Made by a program: the position numbers and the translations under genes. Source: an uncultured Bacteroidales bacterium (GTDB taxonomy: Bacteria > Bacteroidota > Bacteroidia > Bacteroidales > F082). Taken from it: 64,000 bases of DNA. The stretch covers positions 141,800 through 205,799 of the forward strand of contig CAJOEZ010000003.1 in assembly GCA_905233685.1 (NCBI GenBank), written 5' to 3'. This document shows, piece by piece, positions 52,953 through 62,517 of this stretch. The stretch's first letter is position 1. Each line of letters starts with the position of its first letter. The notes beneath the pieces are model-generated. The model was not told the origin of the DNA, did no database searches, and was given only the letters and a program-made list of their open reading frames with translations.

Positions 52953-55900
52953 TGTTTTACGAATTTCATGGTTTGTTCACCTATATTGATGAAATACATT
53001 CCCGTAGGCAAATCAGTAATGTCAATCTGCTGATTTTCAGCGTTAATCGAACCTTGCAGGATCGTTTGTCCCATGAGGTTGGTGATGAGGTATTTGTTTT
53101 TGTCCATTGTAGGGCTGTCACATTGTGGCAGCCGCACAAACAAAATGTTGTTGGCCGGATTGGGATAGACCTCAAAGCCGTTTTTTTCGGTTTCGTCAAC
53201 GCCATTGTGCAGTTGTTGATAGACCTCGTCGCAGTCGCGGTCGCCGATTTTGAGCAAAAGGTGACTATCAAGCCAATAACAACGCAGGCCTTCTATGTGG
53301 TAGCCTTTGTTTCGTATCATCAGATTTTCGGGGAAGAAACTGGTGAGGTGGCCGATGGTGCTGACGAGTGTCCCACTGAAGATGTTGTCGGCATCGCCGA
53401 TGGTCATTTTTTTGTAGGGGATGCCGTCAATCATATAGGTTTCCATTTCGTAAACGCGGGTGACGAAGCTTTCCGAACCCACTTTAATCTCCCATTCGTC
53501 GCCCACTTCAGCACTGAAGTCGTACAACAAGGTAAAGTCCTGCAGTTCCTTGTTCCACCAATAGACTTCACCGTTTTCTTCATAGACATATTCGTGTGTC
53601 ACTTCAGTGATTTCGCCGCGGTCGTAATGCGTGTTGCTGCGCACGATGATTTTAGGCCGTTTTCCGTTGATTGTGGTGTCGCCTGTGCATTGCAGGTGTT
53701 GGTAGGTGATGCTCCCGTCGTCGTTGAGGATTTCGTAGTACCATTCTGCGCCCACGAAAATAAGGCCGTCGGTGCCGAAGATGGGATAGCCGTCGTTCAC
53801 GTATGGCTCTTGGTCCATCATATACACGGTACTTCCGTTGTTAAGCTGGTTGACGAAAGCGGCTGTCTTCATGTATTCTTTGTCTACAGGCAGGCCGAAG
53901 CCGTCATCAGGAGCCACGGATTGGTCGAAATAGCAATTTCTGACAACAGTCATGTTGGTGTTTTGCGCAATGATGCCGCCTTTGTGGTACGAAATGATGG
54001 AACCTGCATGATAACAGTTCTTTACAAATAGCGAAGTATTTGGATTGGCTTTTCCGATGATACCACCCACATAGGAGGAAGTACCTTGAGCAAAGGCTGG
54101 TAGGGAATCGTTTGAATAGCAGTTCATTACGGAAAGGGACTCAATGTCACCAACGCAGCCAACAATTCCGCCAGAGCTGACAGGTCTTGGCTCACCCCAA
54201 TTGAAACACGACCCATGCAGCACACCTTTACTGAAGCACTTTTCAAATTCAATTACTCCAGTGCCTTCCGTAACACTGGCGCATAGACCAACAATTCCTC
54301 CTCCATTGGCCTGTCTAATACAGCCAATAGCCTCTATTGTGCCGTTAAAGCTGCATCCAGAAATTGTATTGTTTTCATTAGGCTGGTCATCACAAAGGAA
54401 GAGGCCGACGACACCCCCAACACCTGATTTGATTGTAGTAGTGGTCGGTTCCGAAACCACCTTCAATACTCCTGCGCCGCTGCAATTCTTGATGAGGCTT
54501 TTTTCTACCACACCCACAACGCCTCCGACGGAGGAATCATAAACCGCTGATCCGAAGCCGCCACCATTGTTGACTTGACCACAATGGAGCCATCCCGCTA
54601 TACTGTGGCAGTTCGTCAATTTAGAATTGAGGCATTTTCCTGCAACCCCTCCAATGCATTTGTCTCTATGTCCATGAACATCGATGAAGAACCTTTTGAC
54701 GACAACATTTTCAAGAGTGCCGTCCATCACGATTCCAAATAAGCCATAATAATAAGGAAGGTTTTGTACTGCAAATGTGGCATTCATTTTATAATTGCCG
54801 ATTTCATGGTCGTTTCCATCGAAATGTCCGCAAAAGTAATTGCAATAATCTATGTTTTCTCCATTGTCTCCATAATGCTTGTTTCCAATGGGATTCCATA
54901 AAAGGCCATAATCGCTCTGAAGGTCGAGGTCAGCAACTAATTGAAAACAGGTGTCTCGATACACATACGAATCATGATAAATTACCTCGACCGTGTCAAT
55001 ATAAACAGTGTCAGCCCAAGGACTCCCATGCGCTACAATTATATACTCCACATCTATTTTATTGTTAATTGAGTTTGCCAACCACGCCAAGTTTTCGGCA
55101 GACTCGATGAGGTAGGGGTCATCTTCCGTGCCACTGCCTTTGGTCCAAGGTTCGGCGGTGCCGTTCCAAAGGGACTTTTCGATGATTTTTTCGCCGAAGC
55201 GCGACCAACCTGAGGCATTTCGGTAGGCATCTTTGGTATTATAAGGCACATAGACGGGAATTTCTGTAGGAATGTCGTCAAAGGCATTGGCAGCGGTGAC
55301 AGGCGGATTTACACATTTTACACTAAAAAACTTGATATTGGAGCTGCCTTTAAAAGCTTGTTCTCCAATCTGTTCCAACGTATTTGGCAAAGTCATCATA
55401 TCATCGAATCCGCTGCATTGCTCAAAAGCGCTGTCGCCAATTTCCGTCACTTTGTTGGGAATGGAAAGCACGCCCGACAAGCTGGAACAACGATAGAAAG
55501 CCTTCACCCCAATGAAGGTTAAAGAATCGCTTAGTGTAAGCGTCCCCGACAAGCCCGAGCAATCGCAAAAAGCTTCGTTTTCAATGCGTTTCACCATAGT
55601 TGGAATGTTCAAGTCACCGTTTAGGTTGGAACAGCCTTTGAAGGCACATTCGCCGATGAAGGATAGGGTTTGGGGCAATTCGATGGATCCTCTTAACCCA
55701 GTACAGCCGCAGAAAACATGGTCGCCGAGGCCAACAAGGGTATAGTCGATGCCGCTGTAACTGACAGTATCTGTAAGGATAAGCTTACCTTCGGGTTGGT
55801 CGTAGCCCCACCAATAGTTGTCGCCGTTTTGGCAAGGGTAAGTGGCCTCTACCCAATGGTTCTCTTCGTCGATGATGCGGTAGTAAATCGCATAACCTGT

Positions 55901-55993
55901 CGGATTAATGACGGAGAAATCATAAAGGATTTCCTGCGATATTCCGCTCATTGCCATGGCCACCAAAACTGTGATTGCAAATAATTTTTTCAT
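52949..55993 (-). CDS. T9SS-exported BspA-like leucine-rich repeat protein
   Basis: 1014 residues from the ATG at 55993 (an ATG at 56020 would add nine residues before the signal peptide MKKLFAITVLVAMAMSGISQ). Residues about 90-250 are BspA-type LRR_5 repeats (ECAFKGCSNLNG, NEAFCDCSGLSG, VKAFYRCSSLSG, DSAFEQCSGFDD). The middle (about 300-700) has a beta-helix or GLUG-like pattern (NCYFDQ, NCYSND, NCYHAG). The end is a type A T9SS sorting domain (VYPNPANNILFV, GMYFINI). BspA-like proteins are often adhesins. A family C palindrome (53112-53133) lies within the sorting-domain region. Confidence 0.87.
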   Translation of the reverse strand: MKKLFAITVLVAMAMSGISQEILYDFSVINPTGYAIYYRIIDEENHWVEATYPCQNGDNYWWGYDQPEGKLILTDTVSYSGIDYTLVGLGDHVFCGCTGLRGSIELPQTLSFIGECAFKGCSNLNGDLNIPTMVKRIENEAFCDCSGLSGTLTLSDSLTFIGVKAFYRCSSLSGVLSIPNKVTEIGDSAFEQCSGFDDMMTLPNTLEQIGEQAFKGSSNIKFFSVKCVNPPVTAANAFDDIPTEIPVYVPYNTKDAYRNASGWSRFGEKIIEKSLWNGTAEPWTKGSGTEDDPYLIESAENLAWLANSINNKIDVEYIIVAHGSPWADTVYIDTVEVIYHDSYVYRDTCFQLVADLDLQSDYGLLWNPIGNKHYGDNGENIDYCNYFCGHFDGNDHEIGNYKMNATFAVQNLPYYYGLFGIVMDGTLENVVVKRFFIDVHGHRDKCIGGVAGKCLNSKLTNCHSIAGWLHCGQVNNGGGFGSAVYDSSVGGVVGVVEKSLIKNCSGAGVLKVVSEPTTTTIKSGVGGVVGLFLCDDQPNENNTISGCSFNGTIEAIGCIRQANGGGIVGLCASVTEGTGVIEFEKCFSKGVLHGSCFNWGEPRPVSSGGIVGCVGDIESLSVMNCYSNDSLPAFAQGTSSYVGGIIGKANPNTSLFVKNCYHAGSIISYHKGGIIAQNTNMTVVRNCYFDQSVAPDDGFGLPVDKEYMKTAAFVNQLNNGSTVYMMDQEPYVNDGYPIFGTDGLIFVGAEWYYEILNDDGSITYQHLQCTGDTTINGKRPKIIVRSNTHYDRGEITEVTHEYVYEENGEVYWWNKELQDFTLLYDFSAEVGDEWEIKVGSESFVTRVYEMETYMIDGIPYKKMTIGDADNIFSGTLVSTIGHLTSFFPENLMIRNKGYHIEGLRCYWLDSHLLLKIGDRDCDEVYQQLHNGVDETEKNGFEVYPNPANNILFVRLPQCDSPTMDKNKYLITNLMGQTILQGSINAENQQIDITDLPTGMYFINIGEQTMKFVKQ
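53112..53133. repeat. Family C palindrome inside the BspA-like gene
   Basis: GGGCTGTCACATTGTGGCAGCC, close to the intergenic copy at 9790-9812 (GGGCTGTCAAACTATGGCAGCC). It is translated within the sorting domain, where LPQCDSPT has no counterpart in the sister proteins. Confidence 0.5.
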
Positions 55994-56020
55994 AGTCGTT
56001 GATGTTTTGATTGTTGACAA

Positions 56021-56350
56021 TTCCTTTGTTTAACTGTTCATGAACTTTTGCGTACATCGTTTCGATGTTTGCATTGCAAAAGTATAGCATTTCTCAAAAC
56101 GAAAAACAACTTGTCAAGCCCCTTGAGGGGGGTGTCTATCATTTCGCAAAATAAGAAAATCATAAGAAATTGGATTTCAATTTGTTACAAGACTAAAATT
56201 CAACCGTTGTCTATGGGCTTGTCTATGTGTTATGGAATTGCTTCGCAAGAAACAAATCAAAATCAAAACAAAAAAATCTCACAAAAACTGAATTTTGAGA
56301 GATTTTGAAGATGATTTTTCTCGGATTTCTTGCCGAGGGCAATCCTAATA
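56021..56350. other. Intergenic region: promoter of the BspA-like gene and terminator of the zinc-ribbon gene
   Basis: TACTTTTG on the minus strand (56084-56077), with a TTG 22 bp further upstream, is a likely promoter for the gene starting at 55993. CCCC-TTGA-GGGG at about 56119-56130 is a small hairpin of unknown role. A hairpin at 56273-56306 (AAAATCTC..GAGATTTT) has a T-rich tail on the minus strand and fits a terminator for the gene ending at 56351. No gene was found in between. Confidence 0.55.
56263..56306 (-). terminator. Intrinsic terminator of the zinc-ribbon gene
   Basis: On the minus strand AAAATCTC and CAAAA pair with TTTTG and GAGATTTT, with one mismatch, followed by TTTGTTTTG. 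It lies 45 bp after the stop codon. Confidence 0.6.
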
Positions 56351-57145
56351 CTACCAGTCCGAGTCCCAATCAGTGCTGCCACTGTCCCACGAGTCGCTGT
56401 CGCTGTCCCAGTCGCTGTCGTTATCCCAACCGGAATCGTCGCTGTGGCTGCCCGAACTGTACCACACGGACTCTTCGAAGGTCTTCCCGTTATGGTCGTA
56501 GTATTGGTAGTCCTTCGCGTTGTCGTCCGTGATTTTCTTGTCTAAATCATCGCTTGATGGATACCAATCGTCCACGTCAACGTCGTAATAGTACCACTTT
56601 GAACCTTGGTGGTAGTATTGTGTGCCGTTATAGTTGTAGTAGCCATTCGGGGCGCTGTTGTCGAAGATGGCCGCCAAAATGCTTATGACGAAAAAGACGA
56701 TAATGGCAATCAGGCAACCTTTTTTCTTCTTTTTCTTTTTGTCCATCAAAGGTTGCTGTTGGACGTTCTTGGGGCTGTTGGCCTTTTGGTCGACAATCTC
56801 GGCTTTCAGGCGCTGATACAGCTCGTTGACAGCGTAGGTCTCGTCGGAGCCCTTGTAGCGCACGGCACGCTCGCCACTGGCCTTGTTCTTGTAAACCACG
56901 AAGTCGCCGTTGCTGTCTTTGTAGATTCCGAAAGCCTTAGGTTCGGTGAAGTTCTTCCCGATGAAAAACCGCGTAATCTCCTCAGGCGGCAGGTGATGCG
57001 CCTCGTACCAAGCCTTTAGCTCCTCGATGGTCTTGGGCTGCTCCGAAGCGGTACGGTTGGCACCAGAAAGCGGAGCGCCGCAACTGGGACAGCGCTCGCT
57101 TGTTTCGTCAATCATCGAACCGCAAAATTCACATTTGATTTTCAT
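56351..57145 (-). CDS. Zinc-ribbon membrane protein with Trp/Asp/Ser-rich tail
   Basis: 264 residues. The N-terminal zinc ribbon has two CxxC knuckles (CEFCG and CPSCG). A cytoplasmic globular region follows (about 40-135, GIYKDSNGDFVVYKNKASGE), then a Lys-rich stretch (DKKKKKKKG) and one transmembrane helix (about 143-162). The outer part contains Tyr-rich segments (NGYYNYNGTQYYHQGSKWYY) and ends in a repetitive acidic tail of Asp, Ser and Trp. I do not recognise a function. It is 12 bp downstream of the lipoprotein gene and shares its transcript. Confidence 0.75.
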   Translation of the reverse strand: MKIKCEFCGSMIDETSERCPSCGAPLSGANRTASEQPKTIEELKAWYEAHHLPPEEITRFFIGKNFTEPKAFGIYKDSNGDFVVYKNKASGERAVRYKGSDETYAVNELYQRLKAEIVDQKANSPKNVQQQPLMDKKKKKKKGCLIAIIVFFVISILAAIFDNSAPNGYYNYNGTQYYHQGSKWYYYDVDVDDWYPSSDDLDKKITDDNAKDYQYYDHNGKTFEESVWYSSGSHSDDSGWDNDSDWDSDSDSWDSGSTDWDSDW

Positions 57146-57157
57146 TCTGATGATTTT

Positions 57158-57889
57158 TTAGTAGCAGTCCAAGAAAAGCACTTCTGAAATAACCGTGTTG
57201 TCATACAGGTCGCCTTTGTAAACATCCAAGATTTCAAGCGTTACGTTAAAATCGCTAATCAACTCGTCGTCCTTTACGTTGAGCTCCGTATCCCACCTAA
57301 ACACTTGATTTCCCATTTCGTCCTTGAGATTGAGGACGAACTTCGGTTCGCCGTTGAAACTGATTTTCAGTTTCTTGACTCTCGAATAGTTTGCCCAAGA
57401 AGCTTCGCTTGCATAGTTGCCGTTGGCGATTTCGATTCCTGTAAATCCAGCGGTTACATCATTAAGAGTGAAAGTAATTTTTTCGCCAATACCATAGCCA
57501 TCGACGCCCTCCACCCATGATGTTTGGTAGTCTTCGTCGTAGAGGTTTTTCTCGTCGTTGACACAGCCTTGTTGCGTAAGGCGGCTTGAAGCACTGATTT
57601 TTGAGACGGGATAACAGTCCTGCGGGCCATCGTAGCCATCTTCGTCGTCTTCAGCATCTTCGCCATCGTATGTTTTGCCGAGTTGTTGAGCGGTCAATAT
57701 TTCATCAACACGGACGGGATCCAAGACGGTAACTTCAGCATCAGATGATGCTTCGTTCTGAGATGCAATGGCTTCGTTGGATGCTGGCGTTTGGATTGTT
57801 TGTGCCGATTTATTGGAAGTGGTACCTCCACATGCCGAAAATACTACTGATGCCACAAAGCACACTAGATAGAAGAATACTTTTTTCAT
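57158..57889 (-). CDS. Lipoprotein with NADase-type glycan-binding-like domain
   Basis: 243 residues from the ATG at 57889 (the ATG at 57916 would add nine residues and overlap nothing needed). A lipoprotein-like signal ends FSACGG (Cys20). A low-complexity Asn/Ser/Ala linker follows, then a discoidin-like beta domain (about 90-243): SSRLTQQGCVNDEKNLYDED, TSWVEGVDGYGIGEKI, GIEIANGNYASEASWANYSR, VKKLKISFNGE. This matches the so-called NADase-type glycan-binding domain. It starts 30 bp after glyS. Confidence 0.78.
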   Translation of the reverse strand: MKKVFFYLVCFVASVVFSACGGTTSNKSAQTIQTPASNEAIASQNEASSDAEVTVLDPVRVDEILTAQQLGKTYDGEDAEDDEDGYDGPQDCYPVSKISASSRLTQQGCVNDEKNLYDEDYQTSWVEGVDGYGIGEKITFTLNDVTAGFTGIEIANGNYASEASWANYSRVKKLKISFNGEPKFVLNLKDEMGNQVFRWDTELNVKDDELISDFNVTLEILDVYKGDLYDNTVISEVLFLDCY

Positions 57890-57919
57890 AATTTGAATTC
57901 TTTTATTGATAATCAACTA

Positions 57920-59443
57920 TCATTTCTTCGGCTTCAGCTCGTCGAAAATCATCGTGCGGAGGTTCTCAATCGGGACGCGCACTTGGTTCATCGTGTCGCG
58001 GTCGCGCACGGTGACGGTGTTATCGACCAAGGTGTCATTGTCCACGGTGACGCACATCGGTGTGCCGATGGCATCTTGTCTACGATAGCGCTTGCCGATG
58101 GAGTCTTTCTCCTCGTACTGGCACATGAAGTCGGACTTCAGCGAGTCGATGATTTCGCGGGCCTTTTCCGGCAGACCGTCTTTCTTGACCAATGGCAGCA
58201 CAGCGACCTTGTAAGGTGCCAGGATGGCCGGCAACTTCAGCACCACACGCTCCGAACCGTCTTCTAATTTCTCCTCGGTGAAGGCGTTGCTGAACATGGC
58301 GAGGAACATACGGTCGAGGCCGATGGAGGTCTCGATGACGTATGGCGTGTAGCTTTCGTTGGTGTCGGGGTCGAAGTATTGGAGCTTCTTGCCCGAGTAT
58401 TTTGCATGGGCCGAGAGGTCGAAGTCGGTGCGGCTGTGGATGCCTTCCAATTCCTTGAAGCCGAAGGGGAAGTCGAACTCGATGTCGGTGGCGGCGTTGG
58501 CATAGTGGGCCAGCTTCTCGTGGTCGTGGAAGCGGTATTTCTCAGCGGGCAGACCCAAGGAGAGGTGCCAGTTGAGGCGTTCTTGCTTCCAGTGCTGGAA
58601 CCATTCGAGTTCCGTGCCGGGACGGACGAAGAACTGCATCTCCATCTGCTCAAACTCGCGCATACGGAAGATGAACTGACGCGCCACAATCTCATTGCGG
58701 AAGGCCTTGCCAGTTTGGGCGATGCCAAACGGGATCTTCATGCGGCCGGTCTTCTGCACATTGAGGTAGTTGACGAAGATGCCTTGTGCCGTTTCGGGAC
58801 GCAGGTAGATGGTGTCGGAGCCGTCGGCCACGCTGCCCATCTTGGTCGCGAACATCAGGTTGAACTGACGCACGTCGGTCCAGTTACGAGTGCCGCTGAT
58901 AGGGCAGACGATTTCCAGGTCGAGGATGAGCTGCTTGATGGCATCAAGGTCGTTTTTCTCCATCGCGCCATACAAGCGGTGGCTGATTTCCTCAATCTTG
59001 GCCTTGTGTTCCAAAACGCGCGGGTTGGTGGTCACAAACTGTTCCTCGTTGAAGGCGTCGCCGAAGCGCTTGCGGGCTTTCTCCACCTCTTTATTAATCT
59101 TCTCCTCGATTTTGGCCATATAATCTTCGACCAAAACATCGGCACGATAGCGTTTCTTGGAATCGCGGTTGTCGATGAGCGGGTCATTGAAAGCATCCAC
59201 GTGGCCCGAGGCCTTCCAGGTGGTGGGGTGCATGAAGATGGCAGCATCGATGCCGACGATGTTCTCGTGCATCTGCACCATCGCCTTCCACCAGTATTCG
59301 CGGATGTTTTTTTTCAGTTCCACGCCGTTCTGGCCGTAGTCGTAAACGGCTGAAAGTCCGTCATAAATCTCGCTCGAAGGGAAAATGAAACCGTATTCCT
59401 TCGCATGAGCGGTTATCTTCTTGAAAAAGTCTTCTTGATTCAT
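57920..59443 (-). CDS. glyS: Glycine--tRNA ligase (alpha2 type)
   Basis: 507 residues, the single-chain class II enzyme rather than the split GlyQ/GlyS form. Motif 2 is in FRNEIVARQFIFRMREFEQ, motif 3 in SIGLDRMFLAMFSNAF, and the C-terminal anticodon-binding domain (about 410-505) includes APYKVAVLPLVKKDGLPEKA. It charges tRNA-Gly. The ATG is preceded by the AT-rich leader repeat and the repeat-B copy at 59501-59560. Confidence 0.97.
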   Translation of the reverse strand: MNQEDFFKKITAHAKEYGFIFPSSEIYDGLSAVYDYGQNGVELKKNIREYWWKAMVQMHENIVGIDAAIFMHPTTWKASGHVDAFNDPLIDNRDSKKRYRADVLVEDYMAKIEEKINKEVEKARKRFGDAFNEEQFVTTNPRVLEHKAKIEEISHRLYGAMEKNDLDAIKQLILDLEIVCPISGTRNWTDVRQFNLMFATKMGSVADGSDTIYLRPETAQGIFVNYLNVQKTGRMKIPFGIAQTGKAFRNEIVARQFIFRMREFEQMEMQFFVRPGTELEWFQHWKQERLNWHLSLGLPAEKYRFHDHEKLAHYANAATDIEFDFPFGFKELEGIHSRTDFDLSAHAKYSGKKLQYFDPDTNESYTPYVIETSIGLDRMFLAMFSNAFTEEKLEDGSERVVLKLPAILAPYKVAVLPLVKKDGLPEKAREIIDSLKSDFMCQYEEKDSIGKRYRRQDAIGTPMCVTVDNDTLVDNTVTVRDRDTMNQVRVPIENLRTMIFDELKPKK

Positions 59444-59444
59444 T

Positions 59445-59486
59445 ATTTAAGTATTTAAAATTCAAAGATTTAAGATTTAAAGATTC
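59445..59486. repeat. AT-rich leader repeat before glyS
   Basis: On the minus strand GAATCTTTAAATCTTAAATC followed by TTTGAATTTTAAATAC, ending just before the glyS ATG. It is similar to the leaders of fabD and glyA. Confidence 0.55.
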
Positions 59487-59500
59487 ATGTGTTTTGTCGG

Positions 59501-59560
59501 CGTTTCGACAAGCTCAACGACCTTCGTTTTTGCAGGTCCCTGAGCCTGTCGAAGGGCCGT
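59501..59560. repeat. Dispersed repeat family B, composite intergenic copy
   Basis: CGTTTCGACAAGCTCAACGACC and, 15 bp on, GGTCCCTGAGCCTGTCGAAGGGCC. It combines the variant arm seen at 11755 and the main arm seen at 42973. It is located between queA and glyS. Confidence 0.8.
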
Positions 59561-59568
59561 ATTTCGAA

Positions 59569-60618
59569 TTATATAATCAGCATCGCGTCCCCGTAAGTGA
59601 AGAAACGATACTTCTCGGCGACGGCTTCCTTGTAGGCCTTCATCAGCACGTCATAGCCGGCGAAGGCCGCCACTTCCATCATCATCGGCGACTTGGGCAG
59701 GTGGAAGTTGGTAATCATGCAGTTGGCCACGGTGAAGTTGTAAGGCGGGAAGATGAACTTGTTCGTCCAGCCCTTGAAAGGCTTGATTTTTCCACCAATG
59801 GTCATGGCGGTTTCGAGGGCCTTCAGCGAGGTGGTGCCCACGGCAAACACGTTGTTGTGGCGGGCGTTGGCCTCATTGACCAAGTTGGCGCACTCTTCGT
59901 CGATGTACATCTCCTCCGAGTCGGGCTTGTGTTTGGTGAGGTCTTCCACTTCGATGTCGCGGAAGTTGCCCATACCGGGGTGTAGAGTCAGCTCGGCGAA
60001 GGAGCCGCCCAACAGCTCGATGCGTTTCATCAAGATTTTGCTGAAGTGCATTCCGGCGGTGGGGGCAGAGACGGCGCCTTCCACCTTGGCGTAGATGGTC
60101 TGGAAGTTCTCGGCATCTTCGGGCTCCTCGTCGCGGTTCAGTTCCCTCGGAATCGGGGTGTGGCCCAATGAAGCGAGGGTTTTCTTGAACTCGTCGTAAG
60201 TGCCGTCATAAAGGAAACGCAGCGTGCGGCCGCGCGAGGTGGTGTTGTCGATGACCTCCGACACCAACTCCTCGCCTTCGCCGAAATACAGCTTGTTGCC
60301 GATGCGAATCTTGCGCGCCGGGTCGACGAGCACGTCCCAAAGGCGGCTCTCGGGGTCAAGCTCGCGGAGCAACAGCACCTCGATTTTGGCGCCGGTTTTC
60401 TCTTTCTCGCCATAAAGCTTGGCAGGGAAGACCTTGGTGTTGTTGATGACGAACACGTCGCCATCTTTCACGTAGTCAACGAGATCTTTAAAAATGCGGT
60501 GCTCGATTTTTCCTGTCTTGCGGTCGACGACCATCATACGGGCCTCGTCGCGGTTCTGAATTGGGTGGAGCGCAATCAGCTCGCTCGGTAGGTTGAATTT
60601 GAATTGGGAAAGTTTCAT
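59569..60618 (-). CDS. queA: S-adenosylmethionine:tRNA ribosyltransferase-isomerase
   Basis: 349 residues. It begins [19 protein letters not shown], and carries [37 protein letters not shown] and [20 protein letters not shown], all conserved in QueA. It transfers the ribosyl moiety of SAM to 7-aminomethyl-7-deazaguanine in tRNA during queuosine synthesis. A TATCTTTG promoter lies upstream; truB is 97 bp further up on the same strand. Confidence 0.97.
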   Translation of the reverse strand: MKLSQFKFNLPSELIALHPIQNRDEARMMVVDRKTGKIEHRIFKDLVDYVKDGDVFVINNTKVFPAKLYGEKEKTGAKIEVLLLRELDPESRLWDVLVDPARKIRIGNKLYFGEGEELVSEVIDNTTSRGRTLRFLYDGTYDEFKKTLASLGHTPIPRELNRDEEPEDAENFQTIYAKVEGAVSAPTAGMHFSKILMKRIELLGGSFAELTLHPGMGNFRDIEVEDLTKHKPDSEEMYIDEECANLVNEANARHNNVFAVGTTSLKALETAMTIGGKIKPFKGWTNKFIFPPYNFTVANCMITNFHLPKSPMMMEVAAFAGYDVLMKAYKEAVAEKYRFFTYGDAMLII

Positions 60619-60659
60619 CTCGATATTATTTTGTTGCTTCTCACCATGTTAAAAACGCG

Positions 60660-60690
60660 CAAAGATACTGCGGAACGCGGGGTTTGTCAA
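60660..60690 (-). promoter_or_regulatory. Promoter of queA
   Basis: TTG at 60690-60688, 20-bp spacing, and TATCTTTG at 60667-60660 on the minus strand, 41 bp before the ATG. Confidence 0.6.
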
Positions 60691-60715
60691 GTTTTTTTTC
60701 TTAACAAACTGATTG

Positions 60716-61486
60716 TCAATCTTGTTTCTGCTCTTTTTCCTCTTGTTCCTTTTTCCACGCCTTAAAAACATCTCCCGTGTCAATGATATGCTGTTTCAGC
60801 TTTTCCAAAGGCCAAGCGTCTTCCACGCGGAAATCGCCAATGCGGGTGCGGCGCAATGAAATCAGGCAGGCACCGTTGCCTAAGGCCTTGCCGAAATCGT
60901 TGGCCAAACTGCGGATATAGGTGCCTTTGCTGCAGGTCACTTCGAAGTCGAGTTCGGGAAAGCGGTCGAGGCTGAGTTTGAAGTCTTCGATGTGTATATC
61001 TCTGGCTTTTAGCTCAATTTCCTCGTCGGAGCGGGCGTAGTCGAAAGCGCGTTTTCCCTTGATTTTGATGGCAGAATACTTGGGCGGATATTGCTTGATG
61101 TCGCCGATAAACTGTACTCTGGCGGCTTCAATTTGCTCTGGCGTGATGTTGTCCGTTGGGAAGAAGGCGTCGGGTTCGCTCTCCAAGTCGAAAGTCGGGG
61201 TGGTTTGGCCAAGCAGAATCGTTCCAGTATAAGTCTTTATCTGTGCCTGATAATTGTCGATTTGCTTGGTCATTTTGCCCGTGCAAAGGATGAGCAAGCC
61301 TGTCGCTAAAGGGTCGAGCGTGCCGGCGTGGCCGACTTTCAGCTTGCGGATGCCGTAGCAACGATTGACCAAAGACCGGATAAAGTTGACTGTGTCGAAC
61401 GACGTCCAGTCCAAGGGTTTGTCGATGAGGATGACCTCGCCGTCTTCGAAACTAAACATTGTTTTTGGAAGCAAATCTTTCACCAA
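60716..61486 (-). CDS. truB: tRNA pseudouridine(55) synthase
   Basis: 256 residues. The catalytic Asp58 is in VGHAGTLDPLATGLL. IDKPLDWTSFD and the segment KYSAIKIKGKRAFDYAR are also characteristic. It converts U55 of tRNA to pseudouridine. An ATG at 61459 (MFSFEDGEVIL) matches the usual family start and is an alternative. The C-terminal tail is rich in Glu, Lys and Gln. It belongs to the conserved ftsX-DUF3098-uppP-truB-queA block. Confidence 0.96.
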   Translation of the reverse strand: MVKDLLPKTMFSFEDGEVILIDKPLDWTSFDTVNFIRSLVNRCYGIRKLKVGHAGTLDPLATGLLILCTGKMTKQIDNYQAQIKTYTGTILLGQTTPTFDLESEPDAFFPTDNITPEQIEAARVQFIGDIKQYPPKYSAIKIKGKRAFDYARSDEEIELKARDIHIEDFKLSLDRFPELDFEVTCSKGTYIRSLANDFGKALGNGACLISLRRTRIGDFRVEDAWPLEKLKQHIIDTGDVFKAWKKEQEEKEQKQD

Positions 61487-61575
61487 TCTACCATAAATAA
61501 TTACTGTCGTTTGTCTTTCGGCTTGCCTTTATCAGGCTCGCCGAGGCCGCTTCTACAAAGCTCTGCCTGAAAGCC

Positions 61576-62406
61576 TTATTTGATGTATGGCAACACAATG
61601 GCCAGTAGGCCCACGATGGCGCAATAGACAGCAAACCAAACCAGCTTGCCCTTTTTCACGATGTTAATCATCCATTTGCAGGCGAAGCAGCCCGAGATGA
61701 AGGCCGCGAGGAAGCCCACAATGGCCGCCATGGGCGAAATGCCGTTCATGGCTTGGCTGAAGCCGACTTCAAAGATGTCCTTGACGTCGAGCAGAGCCTC
61801 GCCGAGGATGGGCGGAATGACCATCAGGAAGGAGAATTGGGCCAGTTTTTCCTTTTTGTTGCCGAGTAACAAACCAGTAGCAATCGTTGAGCCGGAACGC
61901 GAAAGTCCTGGCATCACGGCGCAGGCCTGGGCGATACCGATGATGAAGGCATGAGAAGGACTGATGTTTTCCTTCTGGCGCGGTTTGGCGAAATAGGAGA
62001 AAGTGAGCAAGGCTGCCGTAACCAAAAGCATGATGCCTACGATAAACAAACCCGATCCGAAGACTTCCTCAACCTTGTCCTTGAAGAAGAAGCCGACGAT
62101 AGCCACAGGAATCATGGAAATCAGGATGTTGATGGCGTATTTTGTGCCGTCGTTCAAGCCTTGATACGAGCTCCACGACTGTTTGGTGAACAAATCCTTG
62201 AAAATCCACACGATTTCCTTCCAGAGGATGACCAAGGTGCTGCACACGGTGGCCACGTGGAGCAAGACCGTGAAAGTGAGGTTCGACGAGCCGTCGTCCA
62301 ATCCGAAAAGTGCCTGACCGATGGCCAAATGGCCGCTGCTGCTGACGGGAAGGTATTCCGTCAAGCCTTGAAGTAAACCTAATAGTAATGCTTGAAACCA
62401 GTCCAT
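61576..62406 (-). CDS. uppP: Undecaprenyl-diphosphatase
   Basis: 276 residues, an integral membrane protein with eight or so helices. The two active-site motifs are [18 protein letters not shown] (Glu17, His26) and [17 protein letters not shown]. It recycles undecaprenyl pyrophosphate for peptidoglycan and glycan synthesis and confers bacitracin tolerance. It lies between DUF3098 and truB; the upstream gap holds a family A repeat. Confidence 0.97.
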   Translation of the reverse strand: MDWFQALLLGLLQGLTEYLPVSSSGHLAIGQALFGLDDGSSNLTFTVLLHVATVCSTLVILWKEIVWIFKDLFTKQSWSSYQGLNDGTKYAINILISMIPVAIVGFFFKDKVEEVFGSGLFIVGIMLLVTAALLTFSYFAKPRQKENISPSHAFIIGIAQACAVMPGLSRSGSTIATGLLLGNKKEKLAQFSFLMVIPPILGEALLDVKDIFEVGFSQAMNGISPMAAIVGFLAAFISGCFACKWMINIVKKGKLVWFAVYCAIVGLLAIVLPYIK

Positions 62407-62430
62407 AATTGTTTCCTTTTATGCACTTGT

Positions 62431-62505
62431 CGTCATTGCGAGGAGGAACGACGAAGCAATCCATAAATGCTGTTTTTCTGGACTGCTTCATTCCTCGCAG
62501 TGACG
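62431..62505. repeat. Dispersed palindromic repeat family A, intergenic copy
   Basis: CGTCATTGCGAGGAGGAACG... is complementary to ...CATTCCTCGCAGTGACG, with GAAGCAATCC/GGACTGCTTC inside. It is the same element as in mntP (32079-32149). It sits between DUF3098 and uppP. Confidence 0.85.
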
Positions 62506-62517
62506 CAAAGCGATGTA

